A stretch of DNA of 60,000 nucleotides, from NCBI GenBank assembly GCA_914767715.1, contig OU612072.1:16060001-16120000 (forward strand), read 5' to 3'. The position numbers and the translations under genes are program-made. Positions within the stretch are counted from its first letter, which is position 1. Each line of letters opens with the position of its first letter. The stretch comes from Membranipora membranacea. Its lineage: Eukaryota; Bryozoa; Gymnolaemata; Cheilostomatida; Membraniporidae. Shown piece by piece: positions 58,145 through 60,000 of this stretch. The notes beneath the pieces are model-generated. The model searched no databases. It was not told where the DNA came from and saw only the letters and a list, made by a program, of their open reading frames with translations.

Positions 58145-60000
58145 CTGAGTCACTGACCCCATTCCACGTTCACTCCTCCAAATAGTAAAACTGTAAAAAA
58201 TAATCTTGTATGTAGAAATTTCATGATGTGAAGTCAAAACAACGGTAAGAATGTTGTAGAAAAAAATTATGTGCGGAGTTTGGGACACCATATATGAGTA
58301 TATCTGTGAGAAATGACCTCCTGACACTATTTATTGTATGCCGTCTATAGAATATGATGAAGCTATGACTGTCCACTAAACTCCGAATTGAGATGTATGT
58401 AGGCCCACGCGGCCACATCAAAACAGCACTTTTTGAAGTACCATACTATCACAAAAGACAAAAGTATGCAAAGCGAAAGCAGATATAATATATATAAGCT
58501 CAGTGTCAGGCCCAAGGGGAAACAACATTAGCAAATGCTCACTCCGATGGTTTGTTCAAAAGCTTCAGGTGTCATACAATAACCCCCCCCCCTAATTCCC
58601 TTCTAACAGAGGCACTGTTGAAGTTTAGATCAGAGTACACAATATGACGCAAAAATCATGGCTCAGAATAATTCATTTTAGCAATCAGGAGTGGGGAAAC
58701 TTTTCAATATGGAGTAGCGTTGGTTGGGTGGTTGGCCATCAATAATGTGAAGTTGGTTGGATGAAGACATATTTCTTCTTTTTTTGATCCAGAACCATTA
58801 CAAGTTCTGTGACAAATGTCTACATTTCAAGTTCCTCCCATTTTACTGGTGACACCAGAAGCGAATCCAAATGCAGAAAAATTGGATAAAACGATAGGGA
58901 TAATGACATAACATACACTGTGACATTGCATTGACTAGATTGGAAAGCAAGCACTATGTGCTCGACATCTACTTGACTCTTTGTTAGGTTATTTACTGAG
59001 CATGGTGACAAAAAGTAAAACATTCTCTACCTCAAGAAAAATTTTAATCTAATTTGCATATATTTGGAGCTGCTCCCCCTCCAGCCATCAACACAATTCA
59101 ACGTCGTTTTACTTGGATTTTACTAGGATTGGAGCAACCGGAAATGCAGGGGTGAACATATTTTAATTGACATACAACTTATATTATAATCATGTGGGAA
59201 TTTGCCAACAGCATTTACAGCCATGCTTTTTTTATTGTTATTCAGCAGACTGTTAGTACTGCAATGGTTGTCTGCACTTAGTTTTTGTAATAGGGAGTCT
59301 ATATGAAGAAATGAGAGCAAATGTTAGCTTGCTTTAAATGTAGCTATTTGTGAATTTTCCCTGCTGCAAATACTTAACTCTCTTAGGGTATACACAATGT
59401 TACATTGACTGCCAGCAACTCACATTTCGGCACATATATAATATATTGACTATGGACCAAATTTGTTTCCCCTGAAACAGCTGAGGTCGGCTCAACAAAT
59501 ATGAATGGCTGAGGATGAATTTTTTTCGCAATTCTTAGTTTTGGATTTTTTTACCAGATGTATTATTACTGATGAAAACTGTGTAAGCCCTCTTTCTTTC
59601 ACCCTATCTAGATATGAAGTTAGGGCACTGAGATTATTGCATTTGGAGCCGGATTCTAACATTTTAACAAATTACAAATAACACAACACTTAAAAACCAA
59701 AATCACAATCTGATCGCTCACAAGGTGAGTGAGCAATACCTGCTAGGGGTCTCACTTTCAAATCGTTCAGTCAATGATTGAACTATATACATTCTGAGCG
59801 AGCGATTTGGGAGTGATGTTGTCTAATTGAAAGACCAAGTGGGCAGTAATTTCGAGTGATGCGATAGTGATAATTTGCTTTAGTAAAGTATCGCTCTTTC
59901 TAATTGAAAGACACCCCTGATTGGCAAACTACAGAAGGCTACTAGTAGTGATAATAACTAACAGTTACTAGCTAGACTTCTTAGTTAGTCTACTCATTCT
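58145..60000. other. No gene recognised
   Basis: Probably intronic or intergenic to the unidentified minus-strand gene. A short C-run occurs at about 58584-58592. Two TCTAATTGAAAGAC words lie about 75 bp apart near 59.82 and 59.9 kb. Nothing else supported. Confidence 0.4.

Overview
The window is AT-rich animal nuclear DNA. It has spliced genes with short GT-AG introns, a full-length LINE, a tRNA-derived SINE, palindromic miniature DNA transposons and many decayed repeats. I see no operons and no bacterial or viral backbone. The best-anchored host gene is the C-terminal dilute (cargo-binding) end of a class V myosin, at the left edge on the + strand. The compact introns and the NHL-propeller membrane proteins would suit a sponge or another early-branching marine invertebrate. 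The species cannot be fixed from sequence alone.

Layout. 0.4-3.1 kb: last five recognisable exons of myosin V (+). 4.5-5.2 kb: orphan flank of the receptor array and a foldback element. 5.2-9.9 kb: an apparently intact two-ORF APE-type LINE (-). 10-14.7, 21.4-24.2, 26.5-27.9, 29.8-32.9 and 42.9-46.4 kb: five paralogous minus-strand units (U1-U5) of one gene family, separated by duplicated flanks. 15.3-15.9 kb: unidentified coding-like exons (-). 16.6-18.7 kb: SINE-like pair, a TIR-like element and a reverse transcriptase relic. 36-39.9 kb: two copies of a 468-bp TIR element, a G-rich minisatellite and another reverse transcriptase fragment. 47.6-49.2 kb: decayed LINE and an inverted repeat. 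52.1-53.4 kb: a roughly 350-bp tandem satellite. 54.9 kb: a perfect 22-bp hairpin. 57.5-58.1 kb: the 3' end of an unidentified minus-strand gene.

The receptor-like family is the main discovery. The inferred exon order on the minus strand is: a possible short ATG exon; a 50-nt hydrophobic leader exon; one large NHL beta-propeller exon of about 280 codons; a Thr-rich stalk exon; a transmembrane exon; one or more duplicated cytoplasmic cassettes carrying paired tyrosines; and a terminal tyrosine exon. Phases are regular: the leader ends in phase 2, the propeller exon in phase 1, the transmembrane exon in phase 2, and the cytoplasmic cassettes are 2-2. They behave like swappable modules encoding a type I cell-surface protein.

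No single unit keeps every module intact. U2 and U5 have open propellers. U2 has an in-frame stop directly after its membrane segment. U4 alone has an intact membrane exon and tail, but its propeller and stalk are broken. U1 and U3 carry deletions and frameshifts. U1 pairs with U4 and U2 pairs with U5 by flank similarity, which points to segmental duplication. U1 and U3 share nearly the same membrane exon, which suggests exchange between units. All statements about homology come from reading the sequence by eye; no database search was possible.
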